In this document: positions 18,909 to 27,716 of the stretch, piece after piece
How the letters are laid out: each line of letters begins with the position of its first letter
Position numbering within the stretch: the first letter of the stretch is position 1
Origin: an uncultured Nitrospira sp.
GTDB lineage: Bacteria; Nitrospirota; Nitrospiria; Nitrospirales; UBA8639
Assembly (NCBI GenBank): GCA_902500695.1
Contig: CABVRQ010000006.1
Coordinates: 7,434-71,433, forward strand
Length of the DNA stretch: 64,000 bases
Direction of reading: 5' to 3'
The notes under the pieces: generated by a model
Seen by the model: the letters and a program-made list of their open reading frames with translations, nothing else
The model's database searches: none
Told to the model about the DNA's origin: nothing
Program-made: the position numbers and the translations under genes

Positions 18909-19367
18909 ATGGTAACGCTTGAATCAGTCCGACAACAACTGACTCAGGTCCTACACCTTCGGGAAACTCCTCACCGCACGGCATTGGCATTTTCTCTTGG
19001 TGTGTTTATCGCATTCGCGCCACATTATTTCTTCCACACGGCCAGCGTGGTGTTCTGCGCCTGGGCCTTCCGGCTGAACTTCTTGGCTCTCTTTCTGGGG
19101 TCATTCATCAACAATCCCTGGACACTTGTTCCAATCTTAGCCTCCAGTCTCTATACCGGAATGCTGTTGGTAGGCACATCCTCATCTACCACATCTACCA
19201 CGATTGAGTGGGATCAAATGAACGTGGACAATATGTTTGACATGCTTTCCCCCTACCTCATACCTTTTCTCGTTGGGGCCTGTGCCCTGTCAATTGTCGG
19301 ATCGTTGATGGCCTATCCCATCATGCGATGGATCATTACCCGCTACCGGAGACTCAAGAATTCCTAG
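18909..19367 (+). CDS. DUF2062 membrane protein
   Basis: A 152-residue protein with three hydrophobic segments (about ALAFSLGVFIAFAPHYFF, LNFLALFLGSFINNPW and LIPFLVGACALSIVGSLM) and the PHRTALAFSLGVFIAF start characteristic of DUF2062. No enzymatic role is established for the family. ATG at 18909 is preceded by AGGGAG at 7 nt. It lies 21 bp downstream of thiL, apparently in the same operon as lon. Confidence 0.8.
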   Translation: MVTLESVRQQLTQVLHLRETPHRTALAFSLGVFIAFAPHYFFHTASVVFCAWAFRLNFLALFLGSFINNPWTLVPILASSLYTGMLLVGTSSSTTSTTIEWDQMNVDNMFDMLSPYLIPFLVGACALSIVGSLMAYPIMRWIITRYRRLKNS

Positions 19368-19491
19368 CAGAATAAAAAACGTGACGCACCAGCAAATCGA
19401 AAACAGAAACAGTTCTCTCCCGATGCTGTTTGTGATAATCCGTCACTCTCCAACATTGAGGGGATTGAGAACAGGGAAAGACTCTTAGCCC

Positions 19492-20907
19492 ATGCCCACA
19501 TCAGAACCACTCTCATCCCCGTTTGATGGCGTCTCGCTTCTTGCCGACCCCATACACGGGTATATTTCCATCACCGTTCCCTATTCATTACCACAGTTTA
19601 CGGAACAAACCGAAAAAGACCTGATTGATTCTCCCTGGGTTCAACGTCTTCGGTATATTCTCCAACTTCAGAGTGCACATTGGGTCTACCCAGGCGCCGA
19701 GCACACCCGCTTCCAGCATTCCCTAGGGACCATGCACCTGGCAGGTCGATTTATGGCTCGGCTCTATCCGTCGCTATGCCAAACCGTCTCCGAGATACCA
19801 TCGTGTCATTTCTTAGAAGAATTTATTCGCATCACGGCCTTGCTCCATGATATCGGACATGGACCGTTTTGCCATTTTTTTGACCATCATTTCCTTCATC
19901 AATTTAATCTGACGCATGAAGTGCTCGGCCAACACATTATTCGTGACCATTTGGCTCCAATCATCAAAAAGATCCGCCGGAGTCCTTCAGGACCGTTTGC
20001 TCCAGGAGAGCACCTGGACCCGGATCATATCGCCTTCCTCATTCTTAAGGATCCTCACAAATCGACAAAAGGTCTGCCTCCATGGGTTATCGCCTTACAA
20101 CCACTTCTTGGCGGAATTTATACACCGGATAATTGTGATTACGTCCTCAGGGATTCCTATATGTGCGGTGTAGCTATTGGCCCGGTGGACATAGAACGAC
20201 TCGTTCATTACACCTTTTTTACATCACAGGGTCTCACGATCCACCAATCAGGACTTCCTGCGTTGCAAATGTTTTTACACGCCAGACTCTATCTCTATTC
20301 CAATGTCTACTACCATCGCACCACACGAGCAATCGACATTCATCTTCAGGAAATTTTTCAACCCACCATGGAGATCCTGTGCAAAAAAAACCCTCTCCAA
20401 TCCCTACCCCAATACCTGCACTTAACCGATTGGCATGTCATCGAAACGGTTCGTTCCTGGAAGCACGCGCGCTCCATGCACAAACGCCAACTGGGATTGG
20501 AGTGGAGTCAAATTATCGGAAGACATGTGAAGTGGAAAACCGCATTCAGCACGCTACTCCCCATTATTCAGCCCGCATCATCATCCTTTCAACCTCAGGT
20601 ATTTCTGAACCGGATGCGTCGACTGTTACCTACTAAATATCGTCGCCACGATATTCGAGTAGACTTTGCTCATAAAGACCCTCGCCCCATTAATTTGCTC
20701 AACATGGGGAACTTTCAAATATTTGTCTGGAACCCCGCAAAAGGCACGGTGGAAAAAGATAGCCTTCAGAAATATCTCCAATATCTTCCAGCTCGGATGA
20801 TCACCCTGCGAGTATTCAGCCAGAATCATTCCATCGATGAGTTACTTGCCAACGCCGCCGAGAAAACCCTCCGACGGCACTGGCCAAACTTAATCCAACC
20901 ATCCTAA
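19492..20907 (+). CDS. HD-domain phosphohydrolase (COG1078, SAMHD1/dGTPase-like)
   Basis: A 471-residue HD protein. It opens DPIHGYISITVP, has RFQHSLGTMHLAG (His76) and LLHDIGHGPFCHFF (His119-Asp120, His123), then CDYVLRDSYMCG, the set seen in COG1078 HD phosphohydrolases related to SAMHD1 and deoxynucleotide triphosphohydrolases. The substrate is likely a (d)NTP but is not proven. ATG at 19492. The 124-bp gap from the DUF2062 gene shows no strong promoter. It converges with the lipoprotein gene, 63 bp away, with no clear terminator between them. Confidence 0.85.
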   Translation: MPTSEPLSSPFDGVSLLADPIHGYISITVPYSLPQFTEQTEKDLIDSPWVQRLRYILQLQSAHWVYPGAEHTRFQHSLGTMHLAGRFMARLYPSLCQTVSEIPSCHFLEEFIRITALLHDIGHGPFCHFFDHHFLHQFNLTHEVLGQHIIRDHLAPIIKKIRRSPSGPFAPGEHLDPDHIAFLILKDPHKSTKGLPPWVIALQPLLGGIYTPDNCDYVLRDSYMCGVAIGPVDIERLVHYTFFTSQGLTIHQSGLPALQMFLHARLYLYSNVYYHRTTRAIDIHLQEIFQPTMEILCKKNPLQSLPQYLHLTDWHVIETVRSWKHARSMHKRQLGLEWSQIIGRHVKWKTAFSTLLPIIQPASSSFQPQVFLNRMRRLLPTKYRRHDIRVDFAHKDPRPINLLNMGNFQIFVWNPAKGTVEKDSLQKYLQYLPARMITLRVFSQNHSIDELLANAAEKTLRRHWPNLIQPS

Positions 20908-20970
20908 GTGATTAAACAGGAACAGTCCCTCCCCCCATGGATCTCGGGAATGAGAAAATCGAGTGCCAGG

Positions 20971-22656
20971 TTAGTGAGGTCGACTGCCCAGATGGAGGGA
21001 GTGAATGTCTTTCACCAGCGTGAGTTGCAAACGAAAGGTTTTGACCGAACCTGGAAGATGAGGGACAATCTGACCGGAGACCTGACATTCCAGACAGGAC
21101 CACAATAATTTCTTTTGAAGATCTTGTAAGCTTTGCAGAAAAAACGGATCCTCAGGCCATTGCTGAAATTGGATGTCACGGATTTTCCCTTCGTGTGTAT
21201 GGACGATACCCACCGCCGTCCGTTTATTGCCTGGCAGATACCCACGCACTGGAAGTCTTTCAGTTATCGATGGGGTCCAATTCGATTTGATCAGATTCCC
21301 CAAATCCTGAAGAAAAACATTTCCCTGATCAACTTTTCGAGAAATCTCACTTCCCTCTTCTTTGGACTCTCCGATGGGCTCCAGCATAACAAGGACTTGC
21401 TCATCTGGCACAGGAACCACCACGCTATCAAATGTCACATGTTGCGCTTCCCGCTTGACCCACTCAACTGGAAATTGCACGAAACCCGTGATAAACGGAT
21501 TCGGCCACATCGGTACGGATACCCCTTGAGTACCTTGCATTGAAAATTTACGTTCCGTCCGCCATCCCCAATCGGAAAAAATGGCCACCACATCTCCCTG
21601 TTCATTAAGAGCACGAATAAATACACGCCGCGGCTTCTGAAATTGTTCAACAAATAATAACTGAGCTCCAGAACCCTCATCTATGGTCGTCCGGAATCCA
21701 TCAGAATCCACATATCCCGCAGAATCAGTTTCTGTCTTCTGCGCCTGTTCAAAAATATGGGCAAGCCGTTGAGGAGAGAAAAACAGTGAGATAGGAATAG
21801 CCATGACTGGCACAGAGCTCATGGAATTATTCGGGAATTGCCAAACCTGGTGGAGGGGGTGCCCAATTTCAGATACCCACCCCTCATGCCAAATCGTTTC
21901 CGCTAACCAATACGCCTCCCTTCTCTGATGAGTAAGCTTTTCCAATGACAGGAGGGCATCGATTTGATCCACCGAATGAGAATGCACTGATCCCGAGAAA
22001 GGCACGTATTGCCTTTCCTGAGAACCCTCAAGAGGCCGACTGGAGGACGGCTGCGAGTTTTCTGCCGACTGATCTGACATTGATCGAGTATCTACATTAA
22101 GAGAAGGGTCAAACACACCAATGACGCGAGTCACAATGTCTTGTTCCAAACCCGGGATATCCGACCCTAACCCTTTGGCGTTGACTGCCCCCACGACCAC
22201 CCCCGTCTCCACGTTGACAATCTGCAGATCTACGGCAAGGGTCTCCTCTTGTGCATAAATTCTCCCTTGAATGAGATACCGCACTCCTTTTAACCGCCCA
22301 AGACCGACAGCATTCTCTCCTGCTGAAAACCCACGCTGTTGGAGCCATTGTTCCCATAAGACCGAACCCAACGCCTCTCGTGATACCACCTCAAGTTGCG
22401 GCCATTGGGCCAAATCACTCACCAGCATTTCCTGTAGTCCACGACGTAACCAATTAAATTGGGGGTGCGGGTTCATATTCTCAAAAGGCAGGATAGCAAT
22501 ACTATACGGTCCTTCAAGAACACGAGGGTGCGGAGAGGAAATAGACGATGAAGATACCGGATGGGGAGAAAGAACAACGTCAGGTGGCATCTGACATCCT
22601 GCCACGATCACAAGACAGGACAACAGACACCAGAAGATTCCCGAAGCCCTAATCAA
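20971..22656 (-). CDS. Lipoprotein with CsgG/FlgO-like N-terminal domain
   Basis: About 561 residues from a proposed TTG start at 22656. That start gives a clean lipoprotein signal ending VAG-C (Cys21) and overlaps the PilZ stop by 8 nt; a longer reading starting at ATG 22743 is possible. Residues about 60-200 (YSIAILPFENM, SREALGSVLWEQWL, GVRYLIQGRIYAQEE, VDLQIVNVETG) resemble the TolB-N/CsgG fold seen in CsgG, FlgT and FlgO. The C-terminal 350 residues are unrecognised. The position at the end of the late flagellar block suggests an outer-membrane accessory role, which is inference. Confidence 0.6.
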   Translation of the reverse strand: MIRASGIFWCLLSCLVIVAGCQMPPDVVLSPHPVSSSSISSPHPRVLEGPYSIAILPFENMNPHPQFNWLRRGLQEMLVSDLAQWPQLEVVSREALGSVLWEQWLQQRGFSAGENAVGLGRLKGVRYLIQGRIYAQEETLAVDLQIVNVETGVVVGAVNAKGLGSDIPGLEQDIVTRVIGVFDPSLNVDTRSMSDQSAENSQPSSSRPLEGSQERQYVPFSGSVHSHSVDQIDALLSLEKLTHQRREAYWLAETIWHEGWVSEIGHPLHQVWQFPNNSMSSVPVMAIPISLFFSPQRLAHIFEQAQKTETDSAGYVDSDGFRTTIDEGSGAQLLFVEQFQKPRRVFIRALNEQGDVVAIFSDWGWRTERKFSMQGTQGVSVPMWPNPFITGFVQFPVEWVKREAQHVTFDSVVVPVPDEQVLVMLEPIGESKEEGSEISRKVDQGNVFLQDLGNLIKSNWTPSITERLPVRGYLPGNKRTAVGIVHTHEGKIRDIQFQQWPEDPFFLQSLQDLQKKLLWSCLECQVSGQIVPHLPGSVKTFRLQLTLVKDIHSLHLGSRPH

Positions 22657-23254
22657 GAACGGAATCGTCAGGTTGCTTAAGGCGAAGCCGTTGCATGGTG
22701 GCTTGAGACCGAAGTGTGTGTCTAATAATCGCTTCGCGATCATCGGAAGAAATTTTAGTGAACTCCACCGCAATCTCAAACCCCTGTCGCTTGCCTTTTC
22801 GTATAGCATCAACTCTAACAATTTTCCCAACAGCCTGAATCGGAATAAATGGCCGCAAAATGAGGCGTAAAACAAGAAAAGATTCAAGGGAATATGAGTC
22901 TTCAGAAAAAAATTTCATTCCGGAACCGCATAGGCTCACTTTCGTAAATTCTGGAATAGCCCCCTTGAGATTTTTGTCTTTCCCCAAAGTTCGAAGAATG
23001 GATGTCAACATCCAGTCAATACGCGTGACCATCTGTAGAAGCAAAGGATCACGGATGGTAAGATCCTTTTCATCCACCATGGCCTTGACTAAATCCGGGG
23101 AAACCGCCAACTCATCCCATTGCCACTGGCTGAATTCTGCCGCATCAAGATCAATCGATTCATAAGAGAAGGCAAGAGGAATCTCAACCCACAGACAGAC
23201 CGGCACATCTACACGGCAATCTTGACGTCGATCCTCAGAAGCCACGATATCCAT
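22649..23254 (-). CDS. PilZ-domain-like protein
   Basis: A 201-residue protein with RRQDCRVDVPV at the N-terminus (RxxxR of PilZ) and, about 110 residues later, KVSLCGSGMKF in the place of the (D/N)xSxxG motif; the Asp/Asn is replaced by Lys. PilZ domains bind cyclic di-GMP and often modulate flagella. The intervening helical stretch separates the two halves more than usual. ATG at 23254 follows AAAGGTG. A REC-GGDEF cyclase is encoded 34 kb away in the same flagellar region. Binding of c-di-GMP with the altered second motif is uncertain. Confidence 0.65.
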   Translation of the reverse strand: MDIVASEDRRQDCRVDVPVCLWVEIPLAFSYESIDLDAAEFSQWQWDELAVSPDLVKAMVDEKDLTIRDPLLLQMVTRIDWMLTSILRTLGKDKNLKGAIPEFTKVSLCGSGMKFFSEDSYSLESFLVLRLILRPFIPIQAVGKIVRVDAIRKGKRQGFEIAVEFTKISSDDREAIIRHTLRSQATMQRLRLKQPDDSVLD

Positions 23255-23339
23255 AAGACACCTTTATAAGAATAGCCCTGCCATCACACATAATCCAGGG
23301 ATTAGCAACACTGAAGAATCCGAGAACCATGATTTCATA

Positions 23340-23594
23340 CTAGGAATTCCTCGGGGCATGAAGGCTGCGAATTTCCACAAGAATATCCCTGGCTTGTTCG
23401 GCAGCCCCATGAATTTTCTCCAATTGTCGCTTCAGCTGATCATCTTCGCACCGACGTAACGCTAACTCGGAGAATACCACAATAGGTAGCAATTTATTGG
23501 AGAGCGAATGTAATAATTTCCCATTTTGTACAGAATTATCGGGCAATACAGCCAAAGAAGCGTTTGCAGAGGATGCCGATTTTTGAGTCATCAT
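23340..23594 (-). CDS. Stand-alone DHp (histidine-kinase dimerisation)-like mini-protein
   Basis: An 84-residue protein. From residue 29, HSLSNKLLPIVVFSELALRR and then QLKRQLEKIHGAAEQARDIL follow the pattern of the HisKA/DHp helices of hybrid kinases (compare H-D-x-N-N-x-L). The candidate phospho-acceptor is the His of LLHSLSNK. There is no ATPase domain and no receiver. It has a proper ATG with GAAGGAACGAC before it, so it looks expressed. It could be a phosphotransfer or dimerisation partner, or a decayed kinase; neither is shown. Confidence 0.5.
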   Translation of the reverse strand: MMTQKSASSANASLAVLPDNSVQNGKLLHSLSNKLLPIVVFSELALRRCEDDQLKRQLEKIHGAAEQARDILVEIRSLHAPRNS

Positions 23595-23911
23595 GTCGTT
23601 CCTTCAAATGGAAGAATAAACAACCAGCCGTGTCATACTCTAAAAAGAGAAATCACATCTTTGAGGGATGCAATCTCGCAATTGTCATACATGGACAGCT
23701 TATCTTTCTTTTCGGTTGTTTTCCGAGACAAATGTAGGATAGAAGTTAACATGGGAAAAGTTTCCTCAAAGTATGAGGAGTACCTTGACTCTGTTCGTCA
23801 AAATGGTAACGGGAAAAATTTGTCATGTCAGGCAGAGATATTGGAATTGGGTCCTAGGCGAAAATCCTATGGTACAATCCACGGAAAACCTTCTAACATC
23901 TCCCTCTATGT
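23595..23911. other. 317-bp non-coding stretch in the late flagellar block
   Basis: No credible gene, RNA or terminator was seen between the FliT-like gene and the DHp-like gene. Some AT-rich sequence is present, but no promoter match is good enough to call. Confidence 0.4.
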
Positions 23912-24226
23912 TCATATGGTCAGAAGGTGTCGGACCCGGGTCGTCGAACTTTCTCCCCACTGCCGTTTTAGAATCTCTAACTTGCGGCGATGATCCTGAA
24001 TATCATTCAGATGTTGTTTAATCGCCGCTTGGACCTCTTTAACCCTGGTAACGAGCCATTGGTCAGATTCCATTAGGACTTGAATGGTATCTAAAGAAAT
24101 GGATGATTGTAGTCCTTGGGACAGGCGCTGTTCATAGAGAACGATGACTTGATCCCATTGACCATGTCGTGCTGCCTCAATAGCATCTTGGGTGAGCTGT
24201 TCAACAAGGCAGTTAACTTCAGACAT
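23912..24226 (-). CDS. FliT-like flagellar chaperone (small helical protein)
   Basis: A 104-residue, highly charged, all-helical protein (VEQLTQDAIEAARHGQWDQV near the start) with no conserved catalytic motif. The position directly after fliS, with 13 nt between them, and the size fit FliT, the chaperone of the filament cap FliD. FliT proteins are poorly conserved, so the call rests mainly on context. ATG at 24226. Confidence 0.5.
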   Translation of the reverse strand: MSEVNCLVEQLTQDAIEAARHGQWDQVIVLYEQRLSQGLQSSISLDTIQVLMESDQWLVTRVKEVQAAIKQHLNDIQDHRRKLEILKRQWGESSTTRVRHLLTI

Positions 24227-24239
24227 ATTACACCGGTGC

Positions 24240-24632
24240 TTAGATCCCGACCGCCTGAGACTTCGTACCTTGAACGGCCAAATCCACCCAGGCCTCTCGG
24301 ATAAGAGACAGACATCGGATAGGGCTCTCTAAGCGACGGGGTTCATTTTTCAGATTGGCTTGAGTCAACTCAAATTGAATGTATTCATACATACGGCGTA
24401 AGTCTCGTGCGATCCCCCCACCTTCCTCCATATTGAGGGAGGCCGATAATTCCCCGATCACTCGAAGCGCACGATCGAGAAATCGAGCCTTATCCTGATA
24501 ATTCAACGTGGACATCCCCTCCTGCGCTAATTTCATAGAAGAAATAGCCCCATCATATAACAACACAATCACTTGAACCGAAGAAGCAGTTTGGATTTGC
24601 GTGTTTGCATAGGACTGAGCACCAACCATCAT
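24240..24632 (-). CDS. fliS: Flagellin export chaperone FliS
   Basis: A 130-residue protein of the FliS family: YANTQIQTASSVQVIVLLYD near the N-terminus, then LDRALRVIGELSASLNMEEG and IARDLRRMYEYIQFELTQAN. It binds the C-terminus of flagellin in the cytoplasm until export. Two adjacent ATG codons occur at the start; 24632 is used. It lies 15 nt downstream of fliD. Confidence 0.93.
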   Translation of the reverse strand: MMVGAQSYANTQIQTASSVQVIVLLYDGAISSMKLAQEGMSTLNYQDKARFLDRALRVIGELSASLNMEEGGGIARDLRRMYEYIQFELTQANLKNEPRRLESPIRCLSLIREAWVDLAVQGTKSQAVGI

Positions 24633-24647
24633 ACGATCATCCTCTCT

Positions 24648-26063
24648 TTAGCCATTAATCGATGGAAAAGCATTTTGCAACTGATTCAATTGCCCTTGCA
24701 ATCTAGCCAATAATCCATCTAAATTGGCAAATTTCAAACGTTGTTGTTCTTCAAAACGAGCCAAAGCTTCTTCTTTAAAAGATATTTGATTGGTAAAATC
24801 ATTTACTTGTTTGGTCAACGCCTTTTGCCGAATGGTCAGAGAGCCTGTAGCGATGTCATCTAACCCGTCAATGGCATTGACCACGCCTTCCGCGATTCCA
24901 TTTGTCCCTGTGGTGACGTTCTTAACAAACAAGTCCCGCACCGCCGAAAAATTGGTGCTTAACGCCGTATCGAGCGTTGCTTCATTCAATTTAATCGTCC
25001 CGTCTGTTGCTTGGGTCTCGAATCCAATTCGGGAAACTCCCGTATAGGTCGTCAGACCACTGATTTGGGAAAAGACCGACTCCCTGACTCTATCAAGAAC
25101 ATTCCGAGCCAAACTCTCTCCAACGAAAATTCCTCGTTCTTTTGTTTCTGTATTATAAAAAGTTCGTTCATTCACAAAGGAAACAATCTCATTATACCCC
25201 GCAACGAATTCCGAAATAGCTTCCTTAACCGCTGCGTTATCCTGGGTCACTGAGATAGTGACGGGATTAGTGGCATCAATGGCTTGGAGATTAAGAGTCA
25301 GGCCGTCAATCACATCCGACAGGGTATTGGTTGATCGGTTGATGGTAATCGCCGTGGTACCAGCTCCGACATCCGTCGTTCCCAAGACCACCTCAGAATC
25401 TTGAGCAGCCTGAAACGTATCCACTCCTGTCGTGACGGTATTCAATGTTGTGTCATCACCAACAATCGTGATGGTATGATCCACCCCTGTCTCATTCGCA
25501 GATAAGACAAGGCGAAATTGGGGAGATCCCTCGGTGCCCGTATTTAAAATTGAACCACTCACTCCTACCCCCAGATCATTAATCGCTGCACGCAAGTCTT
25601 CCAATGTACTGTCCGCATTTAAATTTACCGTTTGAGTCGAACCACTTCCCACCTGAAATTGAAAGATCCCCGATGCTCCATTGACAATATCAGTATCAAT
25701 TGACGAAACCGCCGTGGAGGCCTTAGATATAATTTGATGGGCGGAGGCAAGTTGATTCACGGTCACCTGATAGGTGCCTGGGGCCGCCGCCGAAGACACA
25801 CTCGCAGACAAGGGAGTCTGCGCACTGGCAGAAGCGACATTGACTTGGTTTTTATTAAAACTCACCCGAGTACGAAGGCTGCTGGCCAAACCTTGCAAAC
25901 TCAACAGTTTCCCTCCCAGCAAGCCCAATTCGGTTTGTTTTTTTTGTGCATCGAGTTTACGTGTGGTCAGCCCATCAATCGGTAGCCGTTTCGCTTGGAC
26001 TAGAGCATCAACTATTGGCCCAAAATCGACGCCATTACCGAGTCCACCAAAACTAATAGCCAT
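24648..26063 (-). CDS. fliD: Flagellar hook-associated protein 2 (filament cap)
   Basis: A 471-residue FliD. The N-terminal FGGLGNGVDFGPIVDALVQA and VNQLASAHQIISKAS are family signatures; the C-terminal domain with ITYTGVSRIG-type sequence (GLTTYTGVSRIGFE) and coiled coil LARLQGQLNQLQNAF is intact. It caps the filament and catalyses flagellin folding at the tip. ATG at 26063, 121 nt downstream of flaG. Confidence 0.94.
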   Translation of the reverse strand: MAISFGGLGNGVDFGPIVDALVQAKRLPIDGLTTRKLDAQKKQTELGLLGGKLLSLQGLASSLRTRVSFNKNQVNVASASAQTPLSASVSSAAAPGTYQVTVNQLASAHQIISKASTAVSSIDTDIVNGASGIFQFQVGSGSTQTVNLNADSTLEDLRAAINDLGVGVSGSILNTGTEGSPQFRLVLSANETGVDHTITIVGDDTTLNTVTTGVDTFQAAQDSEVVLGTTDVGAGTTAITINRSTNTLSDVIDGLTLNLQAIDATNPVTISVTQDNAAVKEAISEFVAGYNEIVSFVNERTFYNTETKERGIFVGESLARNVLDRVRESVFSQISGLTTYTGVSRIGFETQATDGTIKLNEATLDTALSTNFSAVRDLFVKNVTTGTNGIAEGVVNAIDGLDDIATGSLTIRQKALTKQVNDFTNQISFKEEALARFEEQQRLKFANLDGLLARLQGQLNQLQNAFPSING

Positions 26064-26184
26064 GTGCTATGCCTTTATTTTTTACAATTCCGTAAAGAAG
26101 CACTAAATCGACATCCGCACAACCCAAGTTCTCGTGTGGCTGGACTTATGACCGGTGAATAGAACCAATCGATTGAACTGTGGT

Positions 26185-26583
26185 TCAGATGTCCTCTTCC
26201 ACAAACAGTCCGATCTGCCCTGTAATAAATCGTTCAAGTTCTATCATATTCTCTGAAGGTATTTGTCGGATAAGATCCCCCGACTCTTGATCCACAACCC
26301 GAAAAACTACCTGATTAATATCCTTTTCCAGAGATATTTCAATCCGGGGATCGACATGTTTCAATGTTTCTTGGAGGCGAGTCACGGTCGCTTGTACCTG
26401 CTCAGCCGTCAATGGTGTGATGACCGTGTGACCCTCAGTAGAGTCGGTGGGAAAAACTGGTGCCATTTTTTCGGATGGGCGCTGAGCATCCCCCGCTAAG
26501 GGCTTTTGTCCATCCCGCACGCGAATCTCATTTCCAACTGAAACAGTTATGAAAGAGGCGCTATCAGAAAGTGTTGAAATCAT
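26185..26583 (-). CDS. flaG: FlaG-family flagellar protein
   Basis: A 132-residue protein. The C-terminal half (DPRIEISLEKDINQVVFRVV, SGDLIRQIPSENMIEL) is the conserved FlaG domain; the N-terminal half is low complexity. FlaG influences filament length in other bacteria. It lies 67 nt beyond fliC, after the fliC terminator hairpin. ATG at 26583. Confidence 0.88.
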   Translation of the reverse strand: MISTLSDSASFITVSVGNEIRVRDGQKPLAGDAQRPSEKMAPVFPTDSTEGHTVITPLTAEQVQATVTRLQETLKHVDPRIEISLEKDINQVVFRVVDQESGDLIRQIPSENMIELERFITGQIGLFVEEDI

Positions 26584-26607
26584 AGTGGGTTTCCCCCTCT
26601 TTCCTCA

Positions 26608-26642
26608 AAGGAGAAACCGGGACTTAGGCCCGGTTTCTCCTT
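26608..26642 (-). terminator. Terminator/attenuator hairpin after fliC
   Basis: A 14-bp perfect stem (inner 12 bp GGAGAAACCGGG with its complement, 26610-26621 and 26629-26640, plus two A-T pairs) around a 7-nt loop, 9 nt after the fliC stop. Only a short T run follows on either strand, so read-through into flaG is likely; it may also stabilise the fliC mRNA end. Confidence 0.7.
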
Positions 26643-26650
26643 GTGACTGA

Positions 26651-27478
26651 TTACTGCAGTAAGGCCAGGGCCTGCTGCGGTATCGTATTGGCTTGAGCCA
26701 AAATTGAGGTGCCCGCCTGAACCAAAATTTGATTCCGGACGAACTTTGCTGTTTCGAAGGCGATGTCAGCATCACGAATCCGTGATTCAGCAGCGGTGAT
26801 ATTCTCACCGGCCACCTGCAGATTTCCCACTGCAGCATCGATCCGGTTTTGCAAGGACCCGATATTCGCTCGAGCAGTCGCGACTGCACTAATAGCACTA
26901 TCAATATTGGAAAGAGCGCTTAAGGCATTACCAGAAGTCGAAACATTGACCGAGGTCAGACCTATAGCTTCAGTTGTCAAATCATTGAGAGCGATAGACA
27001 GCGTATCATTTGCTGAACTTCGGAAACCGATTTGGATGCTCAGGGAGTTATTGTCGGCTCCACTCAACAATTTTACTCCGTTAAACTCGGTCACTGAAGA
27101 AATTCGATCGATTTCCGAACGGAGGGCGACAAATTCCTGATCCAGGAAGGACCGCTCATTTGAGCCAAGAATTCCACTGGCTGACTGCTCGGCAAGTTCC
27201 CGAAGCCGGCCCAACAAATTACCGACACCTTCGGCACCACCGTCTGCAATCGCCAGCAAACTAATGCCGTCATTGGAATTTCTCACCGCTTGATTAATAC
27301 TACGAATTTGCGCCCGTAAAGTTTCCGAAATTCCTAATCCTGCCGCATCGTCCGCCGCTCGGGTAATCCGCAAACCCGAAGATAGACGGGCGACCGATCC
27401 TTCCAATTGAGCACTGTTCACGCCCAAATTTCGTTGGGCGTTGATTGACGCGATGTTGTTGTTAACAATAAGTGCCAT
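26651..27478 (-). CDS. fliC: Flagellin
   Basis: A 275-residue flagellin with intact N-terminal (ALIVNNNIASINAQRNLG) and C-terminal (ILVQAGTSILAQANTIPQQA) D0/D1 helices and almost no variable D2/D3 domain. The centre (about residues 150-195) is rich in Ser/Thr, giving possible O-glycan sites. It forms the filament. ATG at 27478 follows AAGGAGGAAT. A sigma28-type promoter and a GGA-rich leader lie upstream. The glycan island ends 238 bp upstream of it. Confidence 0.97.
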   Translation of the reverse strand: MALIVNNNIASINAQRNLGVNSAQLEGSVARLSSGLRITRAADDAAGLGISETLRAQIRSINQAVRNSNDGISLLAIADGGAEGVGNLLGRLRELAEQSASGILGSNERSFLDQEFVALRSEIDRISSVTEFNGVKLLSGADNNSLSIQIGFRSSANDTLSIALNDLTTEAIGLTSVNVSTSGNALSALSNIDSAISAVATARANIGSLQNRIDAAVGNLQVAGENITAAESRIRDADIAFETAKFVRNQILVQAGTSILAQANTIPQQALALLQ

Positions 27479-27480
27479 AC

Positions 27481-27521
27481 ATTCCTCCTTGATGGCTGGG
27501 CCTCAAAGGATCCGTCCTTTG
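27481..27521 (-). promoter_or_regulatory. Probable CsrA-binding leader of fliC
   Basis: On the mRNA a 7-bp perfect stem (CAAAGGA with TCCTTTG, 27504-27521) presents CGGA in a 4-nt loop. About 21-24 nt downstream lies the Shine-Dalgarno AAGGAGGAAT (27481-27490), which also contains GGA. A third GGAGG occurs at 27553-27557. Paired GGA sites, one in a loop and one over the ribosome site, are the layout of CsrA-repressed flagellin leaders such as Bacillus hag. csrA and fliW are both encoded in this window. Confidence 0.65.
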
Positions 27522-27599
27522 GGGGTGAAAGTAAATCAGGTGAGCCGATAGGCCTCCTTAGGGTTTCTGAAATGAACCAATTTTCAACTTCAATCGTAT

Positions 27600-27626
27600 A
27601 TATCGACCATCATGAAAAAAACTTAA
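27600..27626 (-). promoter_or_regulatory. sigma28 (FliA) promoter of fliC
   Basis: TTAAGTTT (27619-27626), 11 nt, then GTCGATAT (27600-27607), against the consensus TAAAGTTT-N11-GCCGATAA: 7 of 8 and 6 of 8 matches with exact spacing. Transcription would start near 27593, giving a leader of about 115 nt that includes the GGA sites. Confidence 0.75.
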
Positions 27627-27716
27627 GAGACGGTTTTTCGTCACCCATAAATTATTTTCAATGAACCCCTGTCTACCTACCTGACCAGCCGTTTTGAGTC
27701 GGAAAGACATCTGCGT

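Noticed and set aside
26608..26642. The fliC hairpin as a mobile-element end or CRISPR-like repeat
   Set aside because: It occurs once, right after the fliC stop, and has no partner repeat or spacer.
27540..27562. GCCTATCGG upstream of fliC as the sigma28 -10 element
   Set aside because: It lacks a TAAA box at the correct distance; the pair at 27600-27626 matches far better.
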